Notes under the pieces: generated by a model
What the model was told of the DNA's origin: nothing
Seen by the model: only the letters and a program-made list of their open reading frames with translations
Database searches by the model: none
In this document: positions 49,332 through 58,057 of the stretch, piece after piece
Layout of the letters: the number at the start of each line of letters is the position of its first letter
Numbering within the stretch: the first letter of the stretch is position 1
NCBI RefSeq assembly: GCF_914768025.1
Contig: NZ_CAJZCE010000003.1
Span: 62,001 to 126,000 of the forward strand
Direction: 5' to 3'
Origin: Snodgrassella gandavensis
GTDB taxonomy: Bacteria > Pseudomonadota > Gammaproteobacteria > Burkholderiales > Neisseriaceae
DNA length: 64,000 bases
Program-made: the position numbers and the translations under genes

Positions 49332-51866
49332 ATGTTTCCACCCAGCCTACCCTATAAACCGCCAGCAAACCAATGGCGGGATAAACTGTTTGCACATACA
49401 GAATATCTGTACAAACAGGAACGCTGGAAACTACTGGAACAGGCTTGTGCCTATATTTATTCATTGGCAGAGCAAACTGGCAAAACTGCGCTACTTGAAC
49501 GCAGTTTTGCCATTACTACATCACTGGCTGAAAACCAGCAACGTGTACAGGCACTTGCAGCGGTCTTAATCAAAACAGCTTTCGAGGATTTATCCATCAC
49601 AACTACAGATAACCAAATGCCCAGCGAGGCCATGGGTCCTGTAGGCATGAAGATTTTTAATGAGATTAATACCTTATCACACACCAGCATAGCAACCCAG
49701 CTAAAATGCTGTCAGCAGCAAATAGAAAACAGTTATCAGGCCATCATTACTGAAGCACAGAATAAACTTCTGAATACTGCTTCTTACCTCAACAAAGAAG
49801 ACCTGAATCTGCTCAATAAAGCATGTGAATTTGGTGTCATTGCACATCAGGGGCAATTTCGCAATAGCGGCTTGCCCTATATTACTCACCCGCTGGCAGT
49901 TGCCACCCAGCTAGCAGAATGGCACGTAGACATACAAGCTTTATGCGCCGGCGTACTGCATGATGTACTGGAAGACACCGGTACCACCAAAGAAGAAATC
50001 ATTGCAGCATTTGGCGAAACCATCGCCAATATGGTTGATGGATTATCGAAGCTGGAAAAGCTCGAATACAATAGCCAGCAGGAAGCACAGGCCGAAAGCT
50101 TCCGCAAACTGATAATGGCGATGACTCAGGACGTTCGCGTGATTATCGTCAAATTGTCAGACCGATTACACAACATGCGCACATTATCGGCCAAAAAACC
50201 AGCCAGCCGAAGACGCATTGCCCAAGAAACCATGGAAATCTATGCACAACTGGCCAATCGAATCGGATTAAATCACGTTTATCGTGAATTGCAGGATTTA
50301 GCTTTCAGGCATTTATACCCCCATCGCTATGAAGTTCTGGCAAAAGCCATTCAATCATCTCGGCGCAACCGACGCGACGTAGTCGGTAAAGTATTGCGCG
50401 CCTTCAGCCAGCGTCTGGTCAGCGCCAATATCGAAGCACAAGTAAGAGGCAGAGAAAAAAACCTTTACAGCATTTATGAAAAAATGCGCCGCAAAAATCT
50501 ACACTTTGCTGACGTAATGGACATCTACGCTTTCAGAGTCATTGTCAACAACATTCCTGCCTGCTATACCGCCTTAGGTGTTTTACATAACCTTTATAAG
50601 CCCAAACCAGGGCGAATCAAAGATTACATTGCCATCCCCAAAAACAATGGCTATCAAAGCCTGCATACCATTCTCATTGGACCATATGGCCTGCCGATAG
50701 AAGTACAGATACGCACTCATGAAATGGACACCATAGCCGAACGCGGCATTGCCAGCTACTGGATGCACAAAGATGGCGAACAGAACAGCTTTGATCAGGC
50801 ACAGATGCGTACCAACCAGTGGCTGCAAAGCATTCTCGACATTCAGGCTCACAGTGCCAACGCCATTGAATTTCTTGAGCATGTAAAAACCGATCTGTTT
50901 CCGAATGAAGTATATGTTTTCACCCCTAAAGGTAAAATCATCACCTTGCCAGAAGGTGCCACACCCGTTGATTTTGCCTATGCAGTCCATACCGATATTG
51001 GCAACCGCACCGTATCAGCACGTATCAACCATAACCTAATGCCATTGCGTACCCGCTTGCATACAGGTGATACAGTAGAAATCATCACCTCAAGTAATGG
51101 CCATCCCACACCAGCATGGCTAGCCTTTACCGTATCCAGCCATGCACGCAGCGCCATCCGCAGCCAGATAAAAAAAATGAATCGTTGCGATGCCATACGT
51201 CTGGGCGAAAAGCTACTACAAAAAGCACTGTCCAGCCTGTTGCCAGAAAATGTTTTACTGTCTGACAGCCTGAAAGACAAATATCTGGCTGATTTACGCC
51301 TAAAAAACACCTCATTTGAAAACGTCCTGTGCGAAGTTGGCATGGGATTACTGCAACCTGTCTCAGTGGCCATGCATATTGCCGAGCTGGCTGGAGAACA
51401 CTTTAACAACACCATCAAACTCACACCAATTAACCTCACCGGCAACGAATCAGCACATATTCATCTGGCCAAATGCTGCCACCCTATTCCCGGCGATGCC
51501 ATCAAAGCACTGCTGATTAAAGATGAGGGAATCATCATACATCGCGATACCTGCAACAACATCCTCAAAACAGATCCCGAGCTTCAACTGGATGCCAACT
51601 GGGATATCATGCAGGCAGACAACTACCAAGTCACCCTGTGCCTGAATGCTATCGATAGCCATGGCCTGCTGGCTACCATAGCGGAGGCTATCTCCTCTAA
51701 TGGCAGCAACATCAAATCAGTAGAAACCACATCAAAAAAACTTGAAGGCGTGGAAGGATTTATCGAATTTCGCTTTGTATTACAAGTAAAAGACTTAGAC
51801 CAGCTCAACCTAATCACACGCGATCTGCACTCCATACCCCAGATTCGCCGAGTAAATCGTATCTAA
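49332..51866 (+). CDS. spoT: Bifunctional (p)ppGpp synthetase/hydrolase with unusual N-terminal extension
   Basis: An 844-residue Rel/SpoT protein. Order: extension (1-~150); HD hydrolase (~155-320) with HDVLEDTG starting at H210, intact, and the downstream SDRLHNMRTL; synthetase (~370-480) with YAFRVIVN and the YQSLHT motif; TGS (~520-585, LFPNEVYVFTPKGK); helical and zinc-finger-like regions with AKCCHPIPGD; and ACT (~765-844). Typical SpoT proteins place the HD pair near residue 70, so about 140 extra residues precede it. The extension contains LLERSFAITTSLAENQQRV, then QALAAVLI, which recalls the start of an HD/Rel half and may be a degenerate duplicate. Both activities look intact. It follows rpoZ closely. 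Confidence 0.92.
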   Translation: MFPPSLPYKPPANQWRDKLFAHTEYLYKQERWKLLEQACAYIYSLAEQTGKTALLERSFAITTSLAENQQRVQALAAVLIKTAFEDLSITTTDNQMPSEAMGPVGMKIFNEINTLSHTSIATQLKCCQQQIENSYQAIITEAQNKLLNTASYLNKEDLNLLNKACEFGVIAHQGQFRNSGLPYITHPLAVATQLAEWHVDIQALCAGVLHDVLEDTGTTKEEIIAAFGETIANMVDGLSKLEKLEYNSQQEAQAESFRKLIMAMTQDVRVIIVKLSDRLHNMRTLSAKKPASRRRIAQETMEIYAQLANRIGLNHVYRELQDLAFRHLYPHRYEVLAKAIQSSRRNRRDVVGKVLRAFSQRLVSANIEAQVRGREKNLYSIYEKMRRKNLHFADVMDIYAFRVIVNNIPACYTALGVLHNLYKPKPGRIKDYIAIPKNNGYQSLHTILIGPYGLPIEVQIRTHEMDTIAERGIASYWMHKDGEQNSFDQAQMRTNQWLQSILDIQAHSANAIEFLEHVKTDLFPNEVYVFTPKGKIITLPEGATPVDFAYAVHTDIGNRTVSARINHNLMPLRTRLHTGDTVEIITSSNGHPTPAWLAFTVSSHARSAIRSQIKKMNRCDAIRLGEKLLQKALSSLLPENVLLSDSLKDKYLADLRLKNTSFENVLCEVGMGLLQPVSVAMHIAELAGEHFNNTIKLTPINLTGNESAHIHLAKCCHPIPGDAIKALLIKDEGIIIHRDTCNNILKTDPELQLDANWDIMQADNYQVTLCLNAIDSHGLLATIAEAISSNGSNIKSVETTSKKLEGVEGFIEFRFVLQVKDLDQLNLITRDLHSIPQIRRVNRI

Positions 51867-52146
51867 CACAAATATTTGTAGAAAATATCAGCATCAATCT
51901 ATTCAACATCATCTTGACGACACAGATTTAATCAGCCATAATTAAACCTTATTTATTTAAAATAACCATATATCTGTTTATACTTTTATACATACAGATA
52001 TAGCCATCATTTACACCTTGGGAGGTGATGTTGTAGACGGTTATGCGGTACCGTAAACACCGCCTTTGCCATCAAATGGCAGTAATTCAGTATTTACCAT
52101 ACTGATGAATAAATCAGTAACAAAATTAATTTACTCAGGAAAAAAC
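51867..52146. promoter_or_regulatory. Upstream region of rpsU
   Basis: About 280 bases without a gene separate spoT from rpsU and must hold the promoter of the rpsU-dnaG-rpoD cluster. A palindromic element, CGGTACCG, lies at about 52045-52052 inside a larger imperfect repeat. No confident -35/-10 pair was fixed. No terminator was found after spoT. Confidence 0.4.
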
Positions 52147-52359
52147 ATGCCTTCTGTACGTGTAAAAGAAAATGAACCTTTTGAAGTTGCAATGCGCCGT
52201 TTCAAACGCACTGTAGAAAAAACCGGCCTGATGACCGAACTACGTGCACGCGAAGCTTACGAAAAACCAACTACCGAACGTAAACGCAAAAAAGCAGCAG
52301 CCGTAAAACGTTTGCAGAAACGCTTGCGCAGCCAGCAATTGCAACCAAAATACTATTAA
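52147..52359 (+). CDS. rpsU: 30S ribosomal protein S21
   Basis: A 70-residue basic S21: [20 protein letters not shown] and then [16 protein letters not shown], ending in a run of Lys/Arg ([20 protein letters not shown]). S21 helps 16S rRNA base-pair with mRNA at initiation. An upstream in-frame ATG adds 27 residues with no family support; the inner ATG is the conventional start. First gene of the macromolecular synthesis cluster rpsU-(yqeY)-dnaG-rpoD. A hairpin terminator follows and may attenuate read-through. Confidence 0.97.
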   Translation: MPSVRVKENEPFEVAMRRFKRTVEKTGLMTELRAREAYEKPTTERKRKKAAAVKRLQKRLRSQQLQPKYY

Positions 52360-52419
52360 TTGGTTAATTGGTATCGCTGGCTCATCAAGTCTTGCAGCCG
52401 GGTGAACACCATAAAAAAC

Positions 52420-52455
52420 AATACCGCAGGCTATTGCTTGCGGTATTTGCATTTT
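52420..52455 (+). terminator. Hairpin after rpsU
   Basis: AATACCGCA and TGCGGTATT pair over nine bases across a ten-base loop, followed by TGCATTTT. The poor T-run suggests a partial terminator, fitting the need for more S21 than primase in this cluster. Confidence 0.6.
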
Positions 52456-52549
52456 AACGATTAAAAACTGTAGCAAACCGGAAACATAGCAATAAACTAC
52501 TAACCATCAATTCAATTAATACTTATTCATTTCATTGCGAGCATCCATT

Positions 52550-52993
52550 ATGAGCCTAAAACAACAACTGCAGGAAGACATGAAAACAGCCTTGCGCAAC
52601 CATGACTCAACTACCCTGTCTACCATCCGCATGGCACTGGCTGCAATAAAACAGATCGAAGTAGACGAACGAATCGAAGTCGACGATAGTCGCTTCACAG
52701 CAATCATCAGCAAAATGGTCAAACAGCGCAAAGAATCTGTACGTATGTATACCGAAGGTGGCAGAAATGATCTGGCCGAAAAAGAGCAGGCAGAAATCAA
52801 CCTGTTACAACAATACCTGCCTAAAATGCTAGATGACGCCGAAATCGAAGCCGAAATCCAAGATGCCATTGCCAGCGTCGGTGCCACACAACCCAGTGAC
52901 ATGGGCAAAGTAATGGGTGTTTTGAAAAAAACACTAGCTGGCAAAGCCGACATGAGTGAAGTCAGCAAAAAAATCAAACAGCTTTTAGCCTGA
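52550..52993 (+). CDS. yqeY: GatB/YqeY domain protein
   Basis: A 147-residue protein related to the C-terminal tRNA-binding domain of GatB. It starts MSLKQQLQEDMKTALR and shows LSTIRMALAAIKQIEVDERIEV, KMVKQRKESVRMYTEGGR and EKEQAEINLLQQYLPKML, all typical of YqeY. These proteins lie next to rpsU and dnaG in many proteobacteria; a role with tRNA-dependent amidation is suspected but unproven. The upstream TTG in frame is rejected in favour of the ATG. Confidence 0.93.
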   Translation: MSLKQQLQEDMKTALRNHDSTTLSTIRMALAAIKQIEVDERIEVDDSRFTAIISKMVKQRKESVRMYTEGGRNDLAEKEQAEINLLQQYLPKMLDDAEIEAEIQDAIASVGATQPSDMGKVMGVLKKTLAGKADMSEVSKKIKQLLA

Positions 52994-53072
52994 TAATTAA
53001 CAACAGCAGCACAAACAAACCTAAAAAACAGGTTTTAAATCTTTAGCATAGAAGTAGACAGGCGTAGTTGGC

Positions 53073-54857
53073 ATGATACCAGGCGAATTTATTGACGAAC
53101 TATTGAATAAAATCGATATCGTTGACGTAATCGAAGAGTTTGTACCGCTGAAAAAAAGCGGAGCCAACTACATGGCCTGCTGCCCATTTCATAAAGAAAA
53201 ATCACCCTCCTTTTCCGTTAGCCCCACCAAACAGTTTTATCACTGCTTTGGCTGTGGCGTGCATGGTTCCGCCATAGGCTTTATCATGGAATATCAGGGA
53301 CTGAGTTTTCAGGAAGCCGTACAGTTTCTGGCCGACCGTATTGGCACGACCGTCCCAAAGCAGGCCGGCCACAGTAATCCACAGGCACAAAAAGCACACA
53401 AACAGCAACAGCAAACCCTTGAACAAACCACCGCCGCAGCCGCCACATACTATCAGCAGCAACTAAAAACCTCATTGCGTGCCCAAAATTATTTACAGCA
53501 ACGCGGCCTCAGTGACGAAATCATCATCCATTACGGCCTCGGCTATGCCCCGGATGACTGGCAGGCACTAGCCAAAGTCTTCCAACCCTATCCAAGCAAT
53601 GCACTAGTAAACAGCGGCATGGTCATAACCAAAGATGACCGCCATTACGACCGCTTTCGCGATCGCATCATGTTTCCCATCCGCAGCACCCGTGGCCAGA
53701 TAATCGGATTTGGTGCCCGCATCATTGAAACCGGCGAACCTAAATACCTCAACTCACCAGAAACCCCCTTATTTGACAAAGGCCGAAACCTGTATGGCCT
53801 GTATGAAGCACGAGCTGCAATCAAAGAAGCCCAACGAGTACTGGTAGTAGAAGGTTATATGGACGTAGTCGCACTGGCACAGTTTGGTCTGGGCTATGCC
53901 GTAGCTGCACTGGGCACAGCCACCACAGCCGAACATGTACGTCTATTAATGCGCCAAAGTGATCACATCTATTTCTGCTTTGATGGCGATACTGCCGGCA
54001 AAAAAGCCGCCTGGCGCGCATTGGAAAATGCCTTACCGCAGCTAAAAGATGACAAAATTTTACACTTCCTGTTTTTACCGGCCGAACATGACCCAGACAG
54101 CTACGTACGCAGCCATGGTTTAAAAACCTTTGAAGACGCCTTACTTAACCAAAGCCTGCCATTATCAGCCTACTTCTGGCAAACCCTGACTGAAAGCATC
54201 GATCTCAACACACAAGAAGGCAAAGCTGAACTGATTAAAACAGCCAGCCCCTTATTGGCACAAATCAAAGCCCCAGCACTGTCTTTCCTGCTCCGTCAGG
54301 AACTTAGCCAGAAAGTAGGCATAGACGAACATAACCTGGCTCAACTACTGGGACAGCAGCAACCCAGACAACCGGCTATACAACAGAAAAATTACCGCTT
54401 ACCTCAGAATACATTCCGGCAGCCCCCAGTCATGTCACTGGCACAAAAGCAGATACGTGCACTATTGATAAATCCACAATGGGCCGTATATATAGAACTA
54501 CCAGAATATCTCGACCTGCACGGCGACTATGCATGCCTCGCCGCGCTGGCCGAACGCATACAAGCCTCCGTTACACCACTGAACAGTGGTGCCGTGCTGG
54601 AACTGATGCGTAACACAGAATTTGAACCCATCATCCGGCAGATTATCCATGACTATCTGGATTCACCGGATGTTATGCAGCCAGGAAATGAAGATGACTG
54701 CACCACGTTCAAACAGGGCATGCAAAAATTACTGGACAACCTTAAGACACAGCAGATTGATGCGTTGAAGCGCAAACTCCAGCATGGAAAACTAAGTGCC
54801 GACGAAAAACAGTTACTACTGCTGCTCTTAAGCCCGCCCAAAATACCGTCAGCATAG
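53073..54857 (+). CDS. dnaG: DNA primase
   Basis: A 594-residue primase that lays RNA primers for replication. The N-terminal zinc ribbon is CCPFHKEKSPSFSV...FYHCFGCG at residues ~36-66. The TOPRIM catalytic core spans ~260-345 (VLVVEGYMDVVALAQFG; the FDGD metal site in YFCFDGDTAGKKAAWRALE). Before it is the RNA-polymerase-like domain with FRDRIMFPIRSTRGQIIGFGAR and LNSPETPLFDKGRNLYGL. A Gln-rich linker near 425-450 precedes the C-terminal DnaB-interacting helical domain (~465-594). Length is normal. It lies 80 bases after yqeY and 60 before rpoD. Confidence 0.97.
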   Translation: MIPGEFIDELLNKIDIVDVIEEFVPLKKSGANYMACCPFHKEKSPSFSVSPTKQFYHCFGCGVHGSAIGFIMEYQGLSFQEAVQFLADRIGTTVPKQAGHSNPQAQKAHKQQQQTLEQTTAAAATYYQQQLKTSLRAQNYLQQRGLSDEIIIHYGLGYAPDDWQALAKVFQPYPSNALVNSGMVITKDDRHYDRFRDRIMFPIRSTRGQIIGFGARIIETGEPKYLNSPETPLFDKGRNLYGLYEARAAIKEAQRVLVVEGYMDVVALAQFGLGYAVAALGTATTAEHVRLLMRQSDHIYFCFDGDTAGKKAAWRALENALPQLKDDKILHFLFLPAEHDPDSYVRSHGLKTFEDALLNQSLPLSAYFWQTLTESIDLNTQEGKAELIKTASPLLAQIKAPALSFLLRQELSQKVGIDEHNLAQLLGQQQPRQPAIQQKNYRLPQNTFRQPPVMSLAQKQIRALLINPQWAVYIELPEYLDLHGDYACLAALAERIQASVTPLNSGAVLELMRNTEFEPIIRQIIHDYLDSPDVMQPGNEDDCTTFKQGMQKLLDNLKTQQIDALKRKLQHGKLSADEKQLLLLLLSPPKIPSA

Positions 54858-54916
54858 AATGACACCACTACAACCGCTTGCAGCGACAAAGCCGCTGCAA
54901 AAACATCGAGTAAACC

Positions 54917-56878
54917 ATGGCAAACTCAACACCGAAAAAGACCACCATCGATACCAGTCAAGAGCAAGATGACGCACGTCCATTAACCGCAGAAGAACAG
55001 CGCGCCCGCTTGCGCCAGCTAATTATTCAAGGCAAAGAACGTGGGTACATCACCTACGCCGAAATCAACGATGCCCTGCCCGACGAAATGTCAGATGCAG
55101 ATCAGATCGACAACATCGTTTCCATGATTTCCGGCCTCGGCATTCAAGTCACCGAAGAAGCACCTGATGCCGAAAGCCTGTTGATGGGCGACAACACCGC
55201 CAACATGACCGACGATGATGCAGTAGCCGAAGCAGAAGCTGCACTGTCCAATGCAGACAACGAATTCGGCCGCACTACCGACCCTGTACGCATGTACATG
55301 CGCGAAATGGGACAAGTAGACCTGCTAACCCGCGAAGATGAAATCATCATCGCCAAAAAAATCGAAAATGCCCTGCGCAACATGATTCAGGCCATTTCCG
55401 CCTGCCCCGGTTCAGTTGCAGAAATACTGACCCTCATCGATGCCGTACGCAAAGACGAAATCAAAGTAGATGAAGTAGTCGAAGCCATCGTCGACCCACA
55501 TGAAGAACTACTGGACGAACTCGGTATAGGACTAGACAGCAAAAGCGACGATGCCGAAGTTGTTGACGACAGCGACGACAGCGTAGAAGTTGATGACGAC
55601 TCCGAAGAAAGCGACGAAGAAAACGCAGCACTGGCCGCATCCGCCAATCTCGAAGAACTGCGCCAGAAAACCCTCGAACATTTCGACGGTATTCAAAGCC
55701 GCTACGAAGCCATGGTTGCCGCCTTACAGGAAAAAGGCAGCCAGCATGCCGACTACCTCAAACTGCAACAAGAAATTGCCGAACAGCTATTGCAAGTGCG
55801 CTTTGCTACCCGTCAGATAGAAAGCCTGTGCGACAACCTGCGCATGCGCGTTAGTCAGGTACGGCAACTCGAACGCGACATCCGCGATATCGCCCTCAAC
55901 CGAGTACACATGGAACGCGACTACTTTATCAAAAGCTTCGCCAACCGTACCACCGATCTGGGCTGGGTAGATGAAGAACTGTCCCTGAACCGTGTTTGGA
56001 ACGAAGCCCTGCGCCGCTTCCAGTATGCCATCATCGAAAAGCAAACCGAACTGGCCAACCTCGAACAAACCGCCCAGATTTCACTGGACGAACTCAAACA
56101 GATTAACAAAAACATGGTCAAAAGCGAGCAAGAAACAGCCGCGGCCAAGCAGGAAATGATTCAGGCCAACCTGCGACTGGTTATCTCCATTGCCAAAAAA
56201 TACACCAATCGCGGCCTGCAATTTCTCGACCTAATTCAGGAAGGCAACATCGGCCTGATGAAAGCCGTAGACAAATTCGAATACCGGCGTGGCTACAAAT
56301 TTTCCACTTATGCTACATGGTGGATTCGTCAGGCCATCACCCGCTCAATCGCAGATCAGGCGCGTACCATCCGCATTCCGGTACACATGATTGAAACCAT
56401 CAACAAAATGAATCGCATTTCCCGCCAGTACTTACAGGAAAACGGCGAAGAAGCCGATTCCGCCAAACTGGCTGAGCTGATGGAAATGCCGGAAGACAAA
56501 ATCCGCAAAATCATGAAAATCGCCAAAGAACCCATTTCCATGGAAACACCGATTGGCGATGATGATGATTCACATCTGGGCGACTTTATCGAAGACGCAA
56601 ACAACGTAGCACCAGCAGATGCAGCCATGTACTCCAGCCTGCGTGAAGTAACCAAAGATGTACTCGAAAGCCTCACCCCGCGCGAAGCCAAAGTACTGCG
56701 TATGCGCTTTGGCATCGACATGAATACCGACCACACCCTCGAAGAAGTCGGTAAACAGTTTGACGTGACCCGTGAGCGTATTCGCCAGATTGAGGCCAAA
56801 GCCCTGCGTAAACTGCGCCACCCTACCCGCTCCGACCGGCTGAAAAGCTTCCTCGACAGCGATGAAAACAAACAGTAA
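54917..56878 (+). CDS. rpoD: RNA polymerase primary sigma factor (sigma 70)
   Basis: A 653-residue housekeeping sigma factor. Region 1.1 is at the N-terminus; region 1.2 is [21 protein letters not shown] (residues ~121-141). A long non-conserved region follows, with an acidic Asp/Glu/Ser stretch at ~205-235. Region 2 includes [45 protein letters not shown] and the -10-binding [12 protein letters not shown]. Region 3, then region 4.2 with [17 protein letters not shown] for the -35 element. The acidic insert is typical of proteobacterial RpoD. It ends the rpsU-dnaG cluster, with a strong terminator. Confidence 0.97.
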   Translation: MANSTPKKTTIDTSQEQDDARPLTAEEQRARLRQLIIQGKERGYITYAEINDALPDEMSDADQIDNIVSMISGLGIQVTEEAPDAESLLMGDNTANMTDDDAVAEAEAALSNADNEFGRTTDPVRMYMREMGQVDLLTREDEIIIAKKIENALRNMIQAISACPGSVAEILTLIDAVRKDEIKVDEVVEAIVDPHEELLDELGIGLDSKSDDAEVVDDSDDSVEVDDDSEESDEENAALAASANLEELRQKTLEHFDGIQSRYEAMVAALQEKGSQHADYLKLQQEIAEQLLQVRFATRQIESLCDNLRMRVSQVRQLERDIRDIALNRVHMERDYFIKSFANRTTDLGWVDEELSLNRVWNEALRRFQYAIIEKQTELANLEQTAQISLDELKQINKNMVKSEQETAAAKQEMIQANLRLVISIAKKYTNRGLQFLDLIQEGNIGLMKAVDKFEYRRGYKFSTYATWWIRQAITRSIADQARTIRIPVHMIETINKMNRISRQYLQENGEEADSAKLAELMEMPEDKIRKIMKIAKEPISMETPIGDDDDSHLGDFIEDANNVAPADAAMYSSLREVTKDVLESLTPREAKVLRMRFGIDMNTDHTLEEVGKQFDVTRERIRQIEAKALRKLRHPTRSDRLKSFLDSDENKQ

Positions 56879-56900
56879 ACTTTTTATCTTTTAAAACCAA

Positions 56901-56929
56901 AATCATCCGCGCACAGCGGATGATTTTTT
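56901..56929 (+). terminator. Terminator of rpoD
   Basis: AATCATCCGC and GCGGATGATT pair perfectly over ten bases around GCACA, followed by TTTT. It lies 22 bases after the rpoD stop. Confidence 0.9.
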
Positions 56930-56979
56930 ATGTAAAACCTTGCAATAGCAATCCATCTTGGCTACAATACGCGCTTCAC

Positions 56980-57055
<76 letters not shown>

Positions 57056-57097
57056 AAAAAACCCCACCAAATTTTGCATCAGGCAGAATTATCATCA

Positions 57098-57122
57098 AAA
57101 CCGCTATCAAGCGGCTTTTTTT
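57098..57122 (+). terminator. Short terminator after the tRNA gene
   Basis: CCGCT and AGCGG pair around ATCA, followed by C and eight T residues. The stem is short but the T-run is good; it lies 45 bases after the tRNA. Confidence 0.6.
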
Positions 57123-57910
57123 ATCACTTCACAGTCCATCAATCTGCAAAATAAATAAAACAGTTACACAGACAGCTCAAACGACAAAATTCTGATAATA
57201 GTTTGCCTTTCGGACTAGTACCCACTCTTGGAAGATTTTAGACTCATAAACAACGTGATCTGATCTTTACATAACATACCAACAATACATATATTTATCA
57301 GTACACTATGTCTTGATACACTTACTCCCAAAAGCGCACTAAATACCTTTCCAAAATATATCCATTCATCCCACAGATAAACAGATAATAGTCCAAATAA
57401 AATATCTGCTATATCTTCATAGCTGCAAAATTAACACAATTATACATAATTTTTATTTTTTTTAATCTTAACGTAAATATACCGCCACTACAGGCTTTAA
57501 ATCTAACCTTATCCGAATAACATATAATATTATTACCTATAAATAACAAAAACTTTCATTAACCCTTATAATTCCTTTAATAATATCTGAGCCATATTAA
57601 ACTAAAGGACTAATTTATCGGACATAGCTATAGCTTTATTTCCACTCACCACCCATATGCATAAACCATGTTAACCATCATCAAAATATTACCTTTTTTG
57701 TTGGTAAGCAAAAGCAGCTCTGTTACAGCTTCAGCACACAAATAGCATAAAGTTAACTTTATTTGGATATGATATGACTTATCTTCTATAATCCATATAT
57801 ACATAATTTTATTTATTTTATCAATAAATGACATATTGAAATCAAACAGTGTAGATTTTAATTAAAAATTAAAATTTACTTTTCAACATTTACATGATTA
57901 AGGATTACTG
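57123..57910. other. Long AT-rich intergenic region before the first autotransporter
   Basis: Nearly 800 bases, very AT-rich, no gene seen on either strand. A minus-strand frame at 57646-57834 has no start signal or coding character. A possible promoter for the autotransporter is TTGAAA at 57836-57841 and TAATTA at 57859-57864 with a 17-base spacer. The equivalent -35 is not kept in front of the second autotransporter, so this is weak. The low GC resembles accessory DNA. Confidence 0.45.
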
Positions 57911-58057
57911 ATGAATAGAATTTACAAATCTAAATGGAGTGAATCCACCCAGACATGGGTAGCCTGCTCGGAGCTGGCACGTGGCAAAATTAAGAACAAC
58001 TGTAGCAAAATTGTTGTAGCGATTGCATTAGCCTTAACCAGTATCAGCTCGTACGCT
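57855..58057 (+). repeat. Shared 5' module of the autotransporter pair, copy 1
   Basis: The leader region from about 55 bases before the ATG through the end of the signal peptide is closely matched at 62970-63174. Identity is high over the coding part (two differences in the first 20 codons at the protein level) and lower but visible in the leader (TTTAATTAAAA, then ACATTTACA.GAT/CAA..AAGGA). The similarity ends abruptly after the signal peptide, where the passengers are unrelated. Confidence 0.75.

Noticed and set aside
57646-57834. Minus-strand frame of 62 residues upstream of the autotransporter
   Set aside because: No start signal, no recognised motif, and located in very AT-rich DNA where such frames arise by chance.
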